Shown: positions 62,670 through 64,000 of the stretch, piece by piece
How the letters are laid out: every line of letters begins with the position of its first letter
Position numbering within the stretch: position 1 is the first letter of the stretch
Assembly (NCBI RefSeq): GCF_030680185.1
Contig: NZ_JAUXVZ010000055.1
Coordinates: forward strand, 62,001-126,000
Length of the DNA: 64,000 bases
From: Phenylobacterium sp.
GTDB taxonomy: Bacteria; Pseudomonadota; Alphaproteobacteria; Caulobacterales; Caulobacteraceae
Direction: 5' to 3'
Notes under the pieces: model-generated
Seen by the model: the letters and a program-made list of their open reading frames with translations, nothing else
Told to the model about the DNA's origin: nothing
Databases searched by the model: none
Program-made: the position numbers and the translations under genes

Positions 62670-63488
62670 ATGAGCCAGCCCCTCTTCTTCAACCTGCAGG
62701 CCACCCACAACGCCAACCGCTGGTACCTGCCGCTGAGCCCGGCGGTGTGCGTCGGCCCGCCGGGCAATCTGTTCATGTTCGGCGGCGTCGGGATGGGGGC
62801 GGCGATCGCGGCCCTGGAGCGCACCTGCGAACGGCCGGCGGTGTGGGCGACGGCGCAATACCTGTCCTATGCCCGGCCGCCCAGCATCGTCGACCTGGAC
62901 GTGCGGGTGCCGGCTTCGGGCAAGTACAACAGCCAGGCCCGCATCATCGGCCATGTGGGCGACAAGGAGATCTTCACGGTCAACGCCGCCCTCGGCGCCC
63001 GGGAGAGCGAGCATTCGGTCCAGTGGCTGGAAGCCCCCAAGGCGCCGCCGCCGGAGGAGTGTATCCCGGCCGACCACTGGCGCGGCGGGGGCGATGATCT
63101 GCACAGCCGCATCGAGGTGCGCGTGGCTCAGGGCCGTTATGGCGGCGCCACGGCGGGAACGCCGGACAAGGATGGTCGGCTGCTGCTGTGGATCCGCTCG
63201 CGCGAGGGCCTGCCCATCGATTCAAGCTTCCTGGCCATCATCGCCGACTTCATCCCCGGCGCCCTGGGCAATGCGCTCGGCCTCAACGCCGGCGGCAACA
63301 GCCTGGACAACACCATCCGCTACCGCCGGATTGTGCCCACCGACTGGGTGCTGGCCGACATCCGGGTCCATGGCGTCCACGGCGGCTTCGCCCACGGCGC
63401 CATGTACCTGTTCGCCCAGGACGGCGAGCTGATGGCCACGGCCAGCCAGTCGATGATCCTGCGGGTCTTCGAAGGCGCCCGCGACTAG
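62670..63488 (+). CDS. TesB-like acyl-CoA thioesterase (double hotdog)
   Basis: A 272-residue protein of two fused hotdog domains. N-terminal: NRWYLPLSPAVCVGPPGNLF with FGGVGMGAAIAALERTCERP, the hotdog helix. C-terminal: LNAGGNSLDNTIRYRRIVPT, containing the Asp of the TesB catalytic site, and WVLADIRVHGVHGGFAHGAM. It is expected to hydrolyse medium- or long-chain acyl-CoA. Length close to E. coli TesB. Its stop overlaps the stop of the convergent last gene by two bases. Confidence 0.82.
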   Translation: MSQPLFFNLQATHNANRWYLPLSPAVCVGPPGNLFMFGGVGMGAAIAALERTCERPAVWATAQYLSYARPPSIVDLDVRVPASGKYNSQARIIGHVGDKEIFTVNAALGARESEHSVQWLEAPKAPPPEECIPADHWRGGGDDLHSRIEVRVAQGRYGGATAGTPDKDGRLLLWIRSREGLPIDSSFLAIIADFIPGALGNALGLNAGGNSLDNTIRYRRIVPTDWVLADIRVHGVHGGFAHGAMYLFAQDGELMATASQSMILRVFEGARD

Positions 63489-64000
63489 GGGGCCGGCGTG
63501 TCGCTCGCCAAGGGTTTGGTCAGGTCGAAGGCCACGCGGAACAGGCGGTTTGGCCGGGCCAGTTCATAGGTGAAGGTCGTTTCCGTCAGGCCTAAGGACC
63601 AGACGTTGGTGTTGGAGACGCTGCGGCCGGTCCGCGTGAACAGCTCGATTGAATAGGCGTCCGCCGGAAAGGCCTGCAACTCGGCCGTGCCCGCCGCAAC
63701 CGTATCGCCGCCATACTGCGACAGCTCGTCCTCGGTCCCGTCGGCATGCCGGTGATCGTGCTTGAGCCGCAGACGGTCCTCCCCCACGCGGGTGATCACC
63801 CAGGTGCGCGAGCGATCCTCGCCCACCCGGAACGGCACGCGGATTTCGGTGTCGGAACAGCTGGCCACATGCATCACCAGATCGGCGTCGCGGAAGGCCG
63901 CATCGGTTTCGTCCCCTTCCACCACCTGGCCCCCGAGGGTCTGGCCACAGAGGGCGCCCAGGCGTTCGAAAAACGTCCCGGCGGGACTATCGGCGCGCGC
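63485..64000 (-). CDS. Secreted protein of unknown function (partial, N-terminus beyond window)
   Basis: An open frame entering from the right edge; 171 residues are visible after the cut, with no credible start inside (a GTG at 63925 lies within conserved-looking sequence). The visible start FFERLGALCGQTLGGQV, two later cysteine-region strands (ADLVMHVASCSDTEIRVPFR, TWVITRVGEDRLRLKHDHRH) and a C-terminal VSNTNVWSLGLTETTFTY resemble periplasmic or lipoprotein families of Caulobacterales and sphingomonads. The signal peptide would be outside the window. Function unknown. Confidence 0.7.
   Translation of the reverse strand, partial: ARADSPAGTFFERLGALCGQTLGGQVVEGDETDAAFRDADLVMHVASCSDTEIRVPFRVGEDRSRTWVITRVGEDRLRLKHDHRHADGTEDELSQYGGDTVAAGTAELQAFPADAYSIELFTRTGRSVSNTNVWSLGLTETTFTYELARPNRLFRVAFDLTKPLASDTPAP

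Overview
This 64 kb window is a stretch of high-GC alphaproteobacterial chromosome. It most likely comes from the Caulobacteraceae (Caulobacter/Phenylobacterium type). The reasons are the dksA-fliX-flgI-flbY flagellar locus, CtrA-type TTAA-N7-TTAA boxes, a GTTC-N7-GTTC LexA box, the secD/secF cluster beside mitochondrial-assembly-factor homologues, and many outer-membrane and envelope genes. Assignment is by gene content and protein character only. Coding density is very high, and most of the window is conserved core genome. There are no insertion sequences, phage genes or CRISPR arrays.

Layout. 1-2.9 kb: dksA (partial), fliX and the divergent flgI/flgJ-like/flbY operon, with candidate CtrA, FlbD-like and sigma-54 sites between them. 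2.9-4.1 kb: an FMN riboswitch driving a RibH2-type lumazine synthase and a thioesterase. 4.1-14.1 kb: ABC-F ATPase, secreted M19 dipeptidase, LexA-controlled uvrA, a nucleotidyltransferase, a GST, a membrane protein and trmFO. 14.1-18.9 kb (minus): yajC-secD-secF, an Mth938/NDUFAF3-like protein, a PuuD-like membrane protein and an NDUFAF6-like squalene/phytoene-synthase-fold protein. 19.0-30.5 kb: an AAA protein, then a long minus-strand run dgt, SPOR, nagZ, scpA, scpB, tatA, tatB, tatC, serS, surE, pcm, nlpD-like. This run joins dNTP control, chromosome segregation, Tat export and cell-wall division genes; the nlpD-like gene has its own CtrA box.

30.6-49.8 kb: erpA, xthA, nnrU-like, small secreted proteins, and a TonB-dependent receptor next to a Tat-exported PLP enzyme and, after a short gap, an Asp/Glu racemase. 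These are followed by glutathione peroxidase, an oxidoreductase, a CusF-like lipoprotein, a MATE pump, class II DAHP synthase, an O-antigen-ligase-like protein, glutathione reductase, rpiA, glmU and gph. A tRNA-Val(CAC) at 49.8 kb marks the start of a more accessory stretch. It holds a secreted protein of unknown function, a TraB/GumN-like membrane protein, a serralysin-like RTX metalloprotease, a DUF4142 lipoprotein, a small protein, and a 1620-residue DUF4011-helicase-Vsr protein of a type linked to phage defence. Next to the last is an uncharacterised two-gene membrane module (TIGR02588/TIGR02587 types). The window ends with an Lrp/AsnC regulator, a small GST-like fragment, a TesB-type thioesterase and a partial secreted protein.

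The best candidates for new biology are four. (1) The tRNA-proximal accessory stretch with the helicase-nuclease and the adjoining membrane pair. (2) The TonB receptor with a periplasmic PvdN-like PLP enzyme and a nearby racemase, which suggests processing of an amino-acid-containing ligand outside the cytoplasm. (3) The linkage of Sec translocon genes to respiratory complex I assembly-factor homologues. (4) The CtrA-boxed, zinc-ligand-less LytM lipoprotein.
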